In this document: in pieces, positions 18,915 through 28,075 of the stretch
Layout: every line of letters starts with the position of its first letter
Numbering within the stretch: position 1 is the stretch's first letter
Source: Aurantiochytrium sp. KH105
Lineage: Eukaryota; Sar; Bigyra; Thraustochytrida; Thraustochytriidae
NCBI GenBank assembly: GCA_003116975.1
Contig: BGKB01000102.1
Coordinates: forward strand, 1-64,000
DNA: 64,000 bases
Reading direction: 5' to 3'
Program-made: the position numbers and the translations under genes
Notes under the pieces: generated by a model
Told to the model about the DNA's origin: nothing
The model's database searches: none
Seen by the model: the letters and a program-made list of their open reading frames with translations, nothing else

Positions 18915-21900
18915 TTATCTCTCGAGAGGCGGAAGTGAAGATGCTGCCTGACTCTGAGTTGGGTCGTCCTCTTGATGCGATGGTTCGAGTCGAGCATCCC
19001 GCAACACACGGGCCGAATGTTTGAAGGGAACCCGAGGGCTCGCAAGAGCATGAGGTCCCACTTTGTTCGATGGACGAAGCGCTGCAAGTCGTGGAATGCG
19101 CGATTGTGGGGCGACCTCGAGCGGGTCGCGAGGGCCTGGTATGACGGAAGCTTGCGGCCTTGCGGCCAAGGGCTCCAAGGTCTTGGGTCGCGAGATCTTC
19201 GAAGACTGCACACGATTTTGCCTCGACTGCCCGTCACTAAGATACACACGAGCACGTGAGCGAGATGGAGAGGATTGCGCTCGAGTTGGCTTGATGGGCT
19301 CGATCACTGGCTCGGGGTTAAAGTTATTGGTGGGAGCCGCGCTTGCTTCCATGTGCAAAAGCTGTAGTCTGAAATCGCGCGTCGCAATCTTTTCGCGGCG
19401 GCGGGCCTTTTTGTCTGCAGGGCAGAGATCATCGCTCGCCTCGAGTCCACGCACAAAGTCCTGTGCGGATCCCGCTTCGGTGATGTTATCTTGCTCCTCA
19501 TTCTCCCTATCGTTGTCCTGATGATTTTCCTCGACAGCTTGCATAGCATCAGCGCCCTCTCGCACAGTTTCGGGTTCTTGCGTGTCTGCTGCTGCGTGAG
19601 CAAGACTGACGTCAGCGGTGGACCCTGCTTGTGGCAGCGCCTGATGCGATGCCTGCGCGCGAAGGTATGTTCTGGGAACGCTTTCAAGCCGGTCACCATC
19701 GTCAAAGTCAACAGCAAAGGTGTCAGAATCTTGGCAGTGCGAAAAGATCGTCCCCGGGAAGAAGCGCTTCCATTGCGGGTCTTTGGCGAGAACACGAGCG
19801 CCTGGCGCGAAGACATTCTCTTCCAAGAGCTTGCTTTTGGACGGCGACTGCCGAGGCTCTAGCGAGTCTTCCTGATCAAGGCCAGCGGCCTCGGCTTCCG
19901 CCGCAGCACGCCACGACTCGGACCATTGGTCTTTTTGAGCTTCAAACTCTTCCTGATAAGACGTGCGCTCGTCCACCGGTGGCAAACTGGCTAGATCCAG
20001 AGATGGAACACGTTGAAGCGATGCTCGACTCGCATGGCCCGGTGTAAGCTCTGTAAAATTCTCGACACCGTCACTATCCAGTTGCCAAGTAGGTGGCTTG
20101 ACCTTCATGGCAGCCTTTAGAGAATTCTCACGCTGTGAGAAAGATTGATGTCCTGCATCTTTCACGGGTTCTGTCTCATCGAAAGAGCTCTTGTTCAGGC
20201 TAGTCGTTGCCTCATGCTCACGTACTGGGTCCTGAGAGGGATCTTGTAAAGCTGGCTCTCCTTTTATGTCAGAGTTCTTGTCGTGATTGGGAGCTGCCTC
20301 GAGCTCATCGGGAATCTCTTGCGATGGTTCTTGTGTGGAAGGTCCAAGCTCGACAAAGACGCTCCGACCGTCTGCAAGACGGCGCATGGGCATGCCATCG
20401 TGAAGCTCGTCGCCCTCCTCCCCTCGTGGAGAACGATCGAAGATGCGGACACTGGATACCTTGAGTTCTGTGGACACGGCGGCGCGGACATCATCAATGA
20501 GTGCGCGTTCGGGAACGAACACGCGAGCAGCAACCTCGGGGCTGTTACGCAGAAAGATACGCATAAGCATTTTGCCAGCTGGAATCGGCTTGCCCTTACC
20601 GAGATGCACAACGCTATGATCACTGAATCCGGCTTGCTCAACAGTCTGCGAGGTATCCTTGATCTGAGGAGCCTTGGCAGCGCTCCGAAGATGGAACTGA
20701 TCCGAATCGAGGTCCTTGTCCAATGACTGCAAGAGACGCTCTTTGAGGGCGCAAAGTGTCATTTCGCGTTTCACACGGATCGAATGTTCATATTGCACCG
20801 GCTCTCCGCGTTGATTGAGCCTTGGATCGTTGAAAGAGACCTCGAGATAGCTCATGGCCTCGTCGTACGCGTTTGCAACGGCACTAGCGCTCTGCTGTGA
20901 CTCTCGCGCAATCAGGACACCATCTCCACTATGAAAGACTTGGCCAAAGGCGACACCCGTGTCTTGAAGACTTTCTTCGAGAACTTCCACGGCACTATCC
21001 GAAATGGAGCGCTTGTTATGGAGTAAGTCCTTGGCGCGCAAAAGACGCAGATCTGTTGCGTCAATGTCTAAGATGCCCGCAATAAACGCTCGGGCTTGCG
21101 TTAAGGTCAAGGACTCTGGCAATACGATTGGCAGCATTGAGGTGTGCAGAGAGTATGCAGAATCTGTGCTGAGCTGATTACTTTCGCATCGCCCGGCGCG
21201 AAGAGGGAGCGGCTGACAGAGATTGCTGTCCCACATGAAGAGACGAACTTGGACGAGTCCAGCAACGTCGGTCGTGGACGAGTCGCATACCAGTTCTTTG
21301 GCATCTTCCTGAGCTTTTATCCATGGCGGACAGATTTCGAGCAAGAGAGTGGCCTGGCCGACAAAGCCGAGTTCTTCAAGCGTGCGATCTTCCGTTTCCT
21401 CAATCACTGCGCCGATGCGATGCATGTTTTCCCGAACGCGACGAAGGCGACAGCGAACAAGCGGACAGACCTCTGCCGCAGCCTGGGGAACGAGTTGACG
21501 GTAAGCCCGGTTTTTCACATCTGCTGGAGTGGCCTTGCCCCCGTGCAAGGTTATTACAGTAGAAGTTGGCATGTTTGGAATTGCGCGATGATTCGAGTCT
21601 ACCGCGGCGCTGGCAATGACGCGAATGCGAACGAGCTTATTGTCCATGGCGCGAACTCTGCGAAGAAAGCTCCTCTGCTCGTTCTTTTGCTGTACCCAGT
21701 CAATGAGATCCTGACGAGGCAAGACAGATCTGGCGAGCCCTTGAGCGCTCTCATCTCCCTCGCGCGTATAAAAAAGCATGTACGCTCCACCATCGGCAAG
21801 GCAGCCCCCGGGACGGCACATGCGCTCGACTTCGTCTTCGTCAACTTGTGAGACAAAGGTATCGTTGAACTCATGCCAAGATTCCTCGCCGGTCCGTGCG

Positions 21901-23192
21901 ACGGCATAGTAGTGTCCCGAATTGGCTCCGCCCTGGTGAACAATGATGGCGGAGAGTTTGAAGCTCGTCGGAGTTTTCGCGGTGGCAGAGGCGTCGCTGG
22001 AGCCAAGAGGGTCCTGTTCCGTGTATTGCTGGGGCTGCAAAGCTGCCTTGCACGCGAGAAGATCTTCGCAGAGCGAGTCTGAAATCGAGTCTTCGGCGAG
22101 ATTGGGTTGGGGTTCGTTGTCTTCGTATGGCGAGAGCTCGCTGCCGTTCTTGGCGTCATCGCGGTCATCCAGGCCGATGAGAGGCGCGACATCAATACGA
22201 AGAGGAATGTCAAGAGAGTCATCGATTTTACTTCGCCTGCCTGTTTCCCAGTCAAACTCGAAGCGCTTGAGGTGAAGAACGAGTGTGGAGGGCAATTTGA
22301 CGAGGCGATGGCCCTTGACGGCATCGGTCTTCATGTCGCAATGCTCACAAAAGTACTGATTGTCACCCTCGAGACGCTCCACCTGAACAAAGTCCTTTAA
22401 GGCAGCGGGCACTGATTCTGCATCTTGAACGACGAGACTGAGGTCTTGAAAGTCTTCGCGACGCGCTCGTCGATGGGAGCAGCGGAGGCATCGAATATAG
22501 TCGACAAGAGAGCCTTTAAAAGGTTCGGTGAGGGCCTTGCCCTCTTTGGCCTGCTCAAGAGAGTCAAAGAGTACACGCGCAAGCTCCTGAACATCTTGTT
22601 GCTCAAAGGCATCTCCGTCAGACCAGCCAAAACTGGTGGTGAGATCATTTGTCGTCACGGCGGCCTCTTCGGCAAACTGAAGGCGGGCAAAAAGTCGCTG
22701 CACTTGCAGAGGAATACACATGGTCTCGGTGTCGTCATTGTTGCCCTTTTGGTTCTCGACTTGGGCCTTGTCTTCCGTGTCGCCCTGAGTTTTAGTGTTT
22801 GTCGTGTCTTCTTCCTCGTCAGGGCCACCTTGTTGCGGCGGTGGCTTGACCCAGTCATAAATGCGTTCCCGAAATGTTTTGGTAAAGAACAAAGTCTGCA
22901 GAAGCGAGTTGAGATAGCACGTTGCGCCCTGGTTGTGAAGGCCAACTATTTCCGTAGAAAGCCGGTCGCATGGGTCGAGAGCGTGGGCTCCGTGTTTGGC
23001 CACGAAGGCGTCGAGTACGCGCTTGTTGGTGTCGTGTTTGGCAAAGTCGTATTCTGCGCCAGTAGCGTCACAATCGCCCAAGTCAGCGCTGTCGAAGGAA
23101 GAGCCGGATGACAGACTTGCCGAGCTTTGATTGCTGCCGCCGCTGCTTGCAGAGCGCGCCGACCGTCCCGAGGAGGAGGACGGCATATACAT
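18915..23192 (-). CDS. USP47: Ubiquitin-specific protease, USP47-like
   Basis: Cysteine protease that removes ubiquitin from proteins, 1425 residues. After a Ser-rich N-terminus, the catalytic domain spans about 80-478. The Cys box is GLHNQGATCYLNSLLQTLFF with Cys92. The His box is GGANSGHYYAVART with His427, and Asn443 is a candidate third residue (EFND). Zinc-ribbon CxxC pairs lie at 235/238 and 282/285. The order of conserved blocks (TTSFGWSDGDAFEQQDVQEL, DYIRCLRCS, LVLHLKRFEFD) matches the USP7/USP47 branch, closest to USP47. The region after 500 has ubiquitin-like segments, also as in USP47. Around 1190-1250 a segment (PGARVLAKDPQWKRFFPGTI ... FDDGD) resembles a Tudor-type fold. The start ATG is at 23192. 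It shares a divergent spacer with the PDE gene. Confidence 0.92.
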   Translation of the reverse strand: MYMPSSSSGRSARSASSGGSNQSSASLSSGSSFDSADLGDCDATGAEYDFAKHDTNKRVLDAFVAKHGAHALDPCDRLSTEIVGLHNQGATCYLNSLLQTLFFTKTFRERIYDWVKPPPQQGGPDEEEDTTNTKTQGDTEDKAQVENQKGNNDDTETMCIPLQVQRLFARLQFAEEAAVTTNDLTTSFGWSDGDAFEQQDVQELARVLFDSLEQAKEGKALTEPFKGSLVDYIRCLRCSHRRARREDFQDLSLVVQDAESVPAALKDFVQVERLEGDNQYFCEHCDMKTDAVKGHRLVKLPSTLVLHLKRFEFDWETGRRSKIDDSLDIPLRIDVAPLIGLDDRDDAKNGSELSPYEDNEPQPNLAEDSISDSLCEDLLACKAALQPQQYTEQDPLGSSDASATAKTPTSFKLSAIIVHQGGANSGHYYAVARTGEESWHEFNDTFVSQVDEDEVERMCRPGGCLADGGAYMLFYTREGDESAQGLARSVLPRQDLIDWVQQKNEQRSFLRRVRAMDNKLVRIRVIASAAVDSNHRAIPNMPTSTVITLHGGKATPADVKNRAYRQLVPQAAAEVCPLVRCRLRRVRENMHRIGAVIEETEDRTLEELGFVGQATLLLEICPPWIKAQEDAKELVCDSSTTDVAGLVQVRLFMWDSNLCQPLPLRAGRCESNQLSTDSAYSLHTSMLPIVLPESLTLTQARAFIAGILDIDATDLRLLRAKDLLHNKRSISDSAVEVLEESLQDTGVAFGQVFHSGDGVLIARESQQSASAVANAYDEAMSYLEVSFNDPRLNQRGEPVQYEHSIRVKREMTLCALKERLLQSLDKDLDSDQFHLRSAAKAPQIKDTSQTVEQAGFSDHSVVHLGKGKPIPAGKMLMRIFLRNSPEVAARVFVPERALIDDVRAAVSTELKVSSVRIFDRSPRGEEGDELHDGMPMRRLADGRSVFVELGPSTQEPSQEIPDELEAAPNHDKNSDIKGEPALQDPSQDPVREHEATTSLNKSSFDETEPVKDAGHQSFSQRENSLKAAMKVKPPTWQLDSDGVENFTELTPGHASRASLQRVPSLDLASLPPVDERTSYQEEFEAQKDQWSESWRAAAEAEAAGLDQEDSLEPRQSPSKSKLLEENVFAPGARVLAKDPQWKRFFPGTIFSHCQDSDTFAVDFDDGDRLESVPRTYLRAQASHQALPQAGSTADVSLAHAAADTQEPETVREGADAMQAVEENHQDNDRENEEQDNITEAGSAQDFVRGLEASDDLCPADKKARRREKIATRDFRLQLLHMEASAAPTNNFNPEPVIEPIKPTRAQSSPSRSRARVYLSDGQSRQNRVQSSKISRPKTLEPLAARPQASVIPGPRDPLEVAPQSRIPRLAALRPSNKVGPHALASPRVPFKHSARVLRDARLEPSHQEDDPTQSQAASSLPPLER

Positions 23193-24430
23193 GGTGTAGC
23201 GCTACGTTCGAGGACGCACGCACTGCCGGCGAGCTTTCTACGCTGGACGATCGATCGATCAGTTGCGAGCGCAGCCGCCACCCGTGTGACGATTGCCTTA
23301 CTGATCTCCTCGTGATAATTGACCGTTCGCACACCAATAGGCTTGGCCAAAGGAGGCCGGCCAGATAGGCCTTTTCAACGTTCTGGAGGGAGGAAAAGAA
23401 GAAGAACGTTAATTTACTGTAAGAGTGGCGTGTGCTCACGATCGCTAGGCCCTATTTGTGTTCCGTCCAGGCTTGTTTCACTGACTGTCCGAATGTCTGA
23501 TTCTAATAACGTGCTGGCGGTTTCTCCATGGCACGCCATTTTCCATCATCAGAACCGCTCTTTACCCGCCGCCGACGAAACGCACGCCCCGCAGCAAGCA
23601 ATCAAACGAGCCACCAAACGAGCCATAAAAACTCACGCAAGCACGACAAGCAAGCCAGCGCACCCGCGCGCGGGGTCGTACAGCATTTTCCCGCCCTCGC
23701 CCGAGGCCGCAGCAATTTCGCCACGCGCCGCTCCTTCTCCTCCTCCACCAACCTGCCCAGCGAAACGAGCCCCAGGACAAGGCGGCAGACGACTCCTCCT
23801 CCCTCGCTCGCCTCCTGCCCCAGCTCGTGCAACTTTACCATTAGTAACAGCCTACCATAACAGCACACGCAAGGTCCCCACTCCATTGCATTTGACCGTT
23901 CGCGCCGCTGGGTCGACCCCCGCCGCAGCGGAAGCGGGCTCCACCCGGCAGCGGCCCGCTTGGCCTCGAACAGACAAACACGAACTCACGATCGGAGTCT
24001 CGCGCGGCGCGAGCGCGAGCGCGAGGCCGCGGGCGGCGCGAGGCTGCGCCCGGGCGCTCTCCGCGCCGGCTCGTCTCGAACGAAGAGGCCGCGCGGAGCC
24101 GATCCGCGCGGAGCCGAGCCGCGCGGAGCCGAGCCGAGCCGAGTCCGGCGGTTTGGGCTGGTTTGGGGTTGCGGCGGTCCTTGTCTACGCGGTACTGCGA
24201 CGAGGAGGACGGGCTCGAGGACTTCTTGGAGGAGCAGAGCCGCGACGAGGAGGGGCGGCTGCTCGCGGGGACGGGGGCTGGCGCGAAGAGGCGGAGATCG
24301 ACTTGCGACTGTGAGGACGCGAAGCGAAGTCCAGACAGCGGTGCGAAGTCTCCGAGGCGCGGTGCGGTCGGTGTGCACGTGCGGGCTGGAGGCTCGGGCT
24401 GGATAGCCGCTCGCGCGAGCGCGTGCGAAT
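23193..24430. promoter_or_regulatory. Divergent promoter region, USP / MBL-type PDE
   Basis: A 1.24-kb spacer between two divergently transcribed genes. The PDE side (24000-24200) has GCGC-rich runs and repeated GAGCC/GCGGAGCC units at about 24090-24146. Frames such as 23319-24314 are compositional and contain no domain. Confidence 0.45.
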
Positions 24431-27400
24431 ATGGGCGCGGGGGCGTCCGCGGCGGTACCGGGCAACAGCAACGATGCAGAGTCTGTCATGGTGCCGACGC
24501 TGGTGAGCTCTGGGAAAATGATGGCGGGCCAGAGCTATTACATTGAGCCGAGCAAATGCATCAATCTGGAGCTCCAGGTGGAGGTGTCGCGAATCGATGC
24601 AGCCGTGGTGGCACTTCCGCGCGGGGGCGTGCTCGTGAATTACGGCAAAGGTACGGTGCAGTTCGGCCTACCTCCAGAAACAATTAAAGACTCACTGAGC
24701 TGGGGCCTGAGCGTCCCAACGACCTTTGTGATTCTTGGTGAGGAAATGTTTGACCGACAGCTCGGCATTAATATTGCCGAGTTCGAGTTTCCCGCGTACT
24801 TTAACTTTTTCGTCTTTGGTAAGCGAGTGACTCTCATCACAACCAAGAACGTAGAGGACCGCGTTCGACGCATCTTCCAGGAAACGCTCTTGGGCCCCAA
24901 GCCGGGATCCTATGACCTGAGCGAGGATTTTGCAAGCGACTTGCCCGGCGGTATGCTATCCAAGAACAATCAAGCCACTCATTGGCCAGATTTTACGCTT
25001 GAGGGTCTGGCGCTTGACAAGCAGCGTGAAACGATCACCGTGGACGCTCTCCTCAATTTTGCTAACATTGACGAGCCACCACACACAAACTCTTCCATGC
25101 AAGCGTGGCCGGGCGAGAAGCAGAACCCAAACACGGTCGCAGAATGCGCGTCTGCTCCTGACGGCGATAAGAACGTTGAAGACGATCTTCTTTCGACCGC
25201 GAGTGAATTGGATGACGTTGACAATGGTGCTGCACGAATGATGCCCACTGGGGCGTCCACCCATGTTCACGAAACGGAAATGGACGATTCGATTGCGCGA
25301 CTTGCCGATGTGGGCAAGGTCATCCTGGACAAGGAGCGAAACACGTATGTAAAATACAACGCAATGCTGAAAAAGTACACGGTCCGCGAGGGTAAGCGGA
25401 CAATTGCGCAGGTAGACTATCGCTTTCTGAAACCCCGTATCAAGCCGCGACGCGCGATCCAGCACGAACCCTTTGACATTCCGCTGTTCGGAGTCACGAT
25501 GCTGGGCGCCTCGCACGGATTCGATCCAAAGGGAACAACAACAGGCTTTGTAGTGTGGGTGAATCGGCGTGGCATCATGGTGGACCCTCCTCCTGACAGC
25601 GCACAAGTTTTGCGCGATCTTGCAATTCCAGCACGTCTCATTGATGGTATGATTCTCACGCACTGCCACGCAGACCACGACGCTGGAGCCTTCCAGAAAA
25701 TTTTGGCTGAATCCTCGATCAAAATTTACACGACGCAAACCATCATGGACTCCTTTATTCGCAAATACTCTGCCATTTCCAACTTGGACGCGAATTTTTT
25801 GCGCGGGCTCTTTGTATTTGAGCGCGTGAAGATTGGCGAGACAAAGACGATTCACAACGGAGAGTGGAACTTTCACTATAGTCTTCACGTGATTCCTACG
25901 ATTGGCTTTGAAGTCAAGTTCAAGGGCGAAGGCTTGGTGTACTCGGGGGATACGTGTACGAGCCCCAAGCTTTTCGAGCGAATGCGCCGGGAAAAGAAAA
26001 TTGGTGCTGGCCGCTACGAAGACTTAGTCAAGCGGTCACCCGTGGCTCGACACCGGCATCCACAACGCGACGTGGACGGGAGCATGACACCCGGGTACGC
26101 GCCGCACATTCTGCACGAGGCCGGCGTCCCCCCTATTCACACGCCATTGGAGACGCTTGCACGCTTGCCCAAAGAAACTCGCGAACGACTCTTTGTTGTG
26201 CATGTGGACCAGAAGCAACTTAGCGATGGTAAATTCGCGCGCAAGCTCAAGACAATTCCACAGTGGGCCACCATGCACATTAGCGTCGGGCAGCCGGAAG
26301 TTGACGAGACGACAAGCTCGCTCGAGCCACTTCTCAGCACGGTGTCGTTTTTCCGCGTTCTTCGCTCCCCGGGCGCGATCGAAGCACTCTTGGACCTCTC
26401 ACTAATCAAGTTTTACTCTCGAGGCACGGTCCTCTTGACAGCTGGGGATACGTGGGATCGCGCGTACATTGTGCGCGCTGGCGTTGCGCACGAGGGCCAA
26501 ATCAACCTCGGGCTCCGCCATAATGCAACCAAGTTAACCGGTTCACATCCCTCTCGCACGGGCTCCACGTCCGATGAACCCGACAAGCGTGTCGAAACGT
26601 CCGGGGGCGAGGACCGTGCAGACTCGCTGTCCGGAAGCAGCAGTGGTGTGGGGTTGGTATCGGATCAGGGGGAAAGCTTGATGGACGCAATTGAGGGCGC
26701 CCCTACAGCTCTACCAGACTCCGAAGAGCAACCGCTGCAAGCAAATAATCCAAAGCCCTTGCCATCGGTGAATGAGGACGCGCGTCTGGAGAGCCTGCGC
26801 GTGTCGTACATGGAGTCGATGCACAAACCCACTCGATACTATGTGGGAGACATGTTCGGTGAGGAAAGCCTCATGGTGGAAGACCAGGGTCATGACAATT
26901 TTGGCGGGGGCGACTCGCAGCGATCGCAGGCCGTGCGAACCGTGCAACACGACATTGTCGCTCTCACAGACCTGTACACTTTGGAGCTGCCTCGAGGATC
27001 GATGCTGCCGTATCTGCAGTCGACGGAGCTGGGGCGAACGATTTTGGAGAATCTCAATACTGTGGCACGGGCGCGTTGTATGGAAACGTGGAATACAATT
27101 CGCCTGAACGCGACGCTGGAAAGGACCATGACACGTGTCCAGCAACAGGAGTTTCAAAAGCTCCTTACTGCGCCGCGCAAACTTGGGCGCCACGAGGTTC
27201 TCTTCCCTGGCGGCATCAAACAGGAATATGTGTATTTGATCTCGTCGGGTGTGGTCAATTTCTTTTGCAGAGATCGTAGTGCGGAAGTGGGTAGCGCCGG
27301 TCCTGACGATCAGGCGAACCAAGAGAATGTGGATCTTGTGGCTGGGGCGTTGCTGGGTGATGTAAACTGTCTCAAGGACAACACCATTGCGCACCATGTG

Positions 27401-27517
27401 CTCACCTCCAAGAGTTCGAGCGTTGTGTACGAGATTGCGCGGATTGACATGCTCAACTTCCTCAACCGTTTCCCTGGCGTAAAGTTGCAATGCATCGACC
27501 GCAAGTACGTCGTCTAA
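24431..27517 (+). CDS. Cyclic nucleotide phosphodiesterase: metallo-beta-lactamase domain plus cyclic-nucleotide-binding domains
   Basis: A 1028-residue protein. The architecture matches the Dictyostelium GbpA/GbpB (PdeD/PdeE) family of cyclic-nucleotide-stimulated phosphodiesterases. It has an N-terminal conserved region of unknown fold (about 20-165), a metallo-beta-lactamase domain (about 330-600) with the metal motif THCHADHD (H411, H413, D415, H416) and SGDT further on, then two cyclic-nucleotide-binding domains. In the first (about 640-880) the halves are split by a polar insertion of roughly 115 residues, and the phosphate cassette begins FGEESL (about 808). In the second (about 915-1020) the cassette reads LLGDVNCL, lacking the usual Glu and Arg, so it may not bind ligand. 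The N-terminus MGAGAS is a good N-myristoylation signal, suggesting membrane attachment. Activity on cAMP versus cGMP cannot be decided. Confidence 0.87.
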   Translation: MGAGASAAVPGNSNDAESVMVPTLVSSGKMMAGQSYYIEPSKCINLELQVEVSRIDAAVVALPRGGVLVNYGKGTVQFGLPPETIKDSLSWGLSVPTTFVILGEEMFDRQLGINIAEFEFPAYFNFFVFGKRVTLITTKNVEDRVRRIFQETLLGPKPGSYDLSEDFASDLPGGMLSKNNQATHWPDFTLEGLALDKQRETITVDALLNFANIDEPPHTNSSMQAWPGEKQNPNTVAECASAPDGDKNVEDDLLSTASELDDVDNGAARMMPTGASTHVHETEMDDSIARLADVGKVILDKERNTYVKYNAMLKKYTVREGKRTIAQVDYRFLKPRIKPRRAIQHEPFDIPLFGVTMLGASHGFDPKGTTTGFVVWVNRRGIMVDPPPDSAQVLRDLAIPARLIDGMILTHCHADHDAGAFQKILAESSIKIYTTQTIMDSFIRKYSAISNLDANFLRGLFVFERVKIGETKTIHNGEWNFHYSLHVIPTIGFEVKFKGEGLVYSGDTCTSPKLFERMRREKKIGAGRYEDLVKRSPVARHRHPQRDVDGSMTPGYAPHILHEAGVPPIHTPLETLARLPKETRERLFVVHVDQKQLSDGKFARKLKTIPQWATMHISVGQPEVDETTSSLEPLLSTVSFFRVLRSPGAIEALLDLSLIKFYSRGTVLLTAGDTWDRAYIVRAGVAHEGQINLGLRHNATKLTGSHPSRTGSTSDEPDKRVETSGGEDRADSLSGSSSGVGLVSDQGESLMDAIEGAPTALPDSEEQPLQANNPKPLPSVNEDARLESLRVSYMESMHKPTRYYVGDMFGEESLMVEDQGHDNFGGGDSQRSQAVRTVQHDIVALTDLYTLELPRGSMLPYLQSTELGRTILENLNTVARARCMETWNTIRLNATLERTMTRVQQQEFQKLLTAPRKLGRHEVLFPGGIKQEYVYLISSGVVNFFCRDRSAEVGSAGPDDQANQENVDLVAGALLGDVNCLKDNTIAHHVLTSKSSSVVYEIARIDMLNFLNRFPGVKLQCIDRKYVV

Positions 27518-28075
27518 GTAAACCCTTGAGTAGACACCAAGAAAAGTTACCATTGCGGTCCGTATGCATCAGTGAAGGTCTTGATCCGAAGAGATCGGCA
27601 TCACGCTGACGGCGTTTGTTCCGATCAGAAGGTTCATCCTTTCGATTGGCCAAAATGAGCTTTCCGCGCATCAAGTTTCCTGGGGAGAAAAGTCGGATTC
27701 AATGCGAGAAAGTCATCGTCAAAAATAAATGATGCTAGATCCCCAAAAATCCGGCGCAAGTACGCCGTGTGTGTGACCCGCGTCGCTCTCGAGCTCGTCT
27801 GGAGCTGAGATCCCATCGCTATAGAATCGCGGGAGAGTATTCTCGAGGCGCAACAATTGCATAACCAATTTTCCGCAATCACCTCCGCACCACAGCAATA
27901 TTCCTTTCCCCTTGCAGGCACGAACCTTTTCGCAATCACTTGCTTGCCAACATCTTTGCAATCGCTTCAAGAGCGCTGAGACCTGGTCGCCGTCAATCTG
28001 CCACACATACATCTGTGTCCATGAATGCTCGTAGGTGGCGCCGCTGTCAAGAGACCATGAGATGCATGGCTTCAC
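27465..28075 (-). CDS. Possible spliced small gene, unknown product
   Basis: On the minus strand, a frame from 28075 downward encodes a Cys/Trp-containing segment of about 100 residues. It can be joined in frame across a candidate intron: donor GTCACAC near 27780, acceptor TTTTCTCCCCAG near 27680 with a pyrimidine tract. The second exon encodes LMRGKLILANRKDEPSDRNK and continues to a stop near 27465, overlapping the 3' end of the PDE gene. No ATG opens the first frame (it starts at GTG after a stop), so a further 5' exon would be needed, perhaps around 28090-28150. I do not recognise the protein. This is a splice model made by eye; it could also be chance. Confidence 0.3.

Noticed and set aside
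23319..24314. Plus-strand frame of 331 codons before the MBL-type PDE
   Set aside because: Composition resembles promoter/UTR, no homology, and it is in a different frame from the PDE gene that begins at a good ATG.
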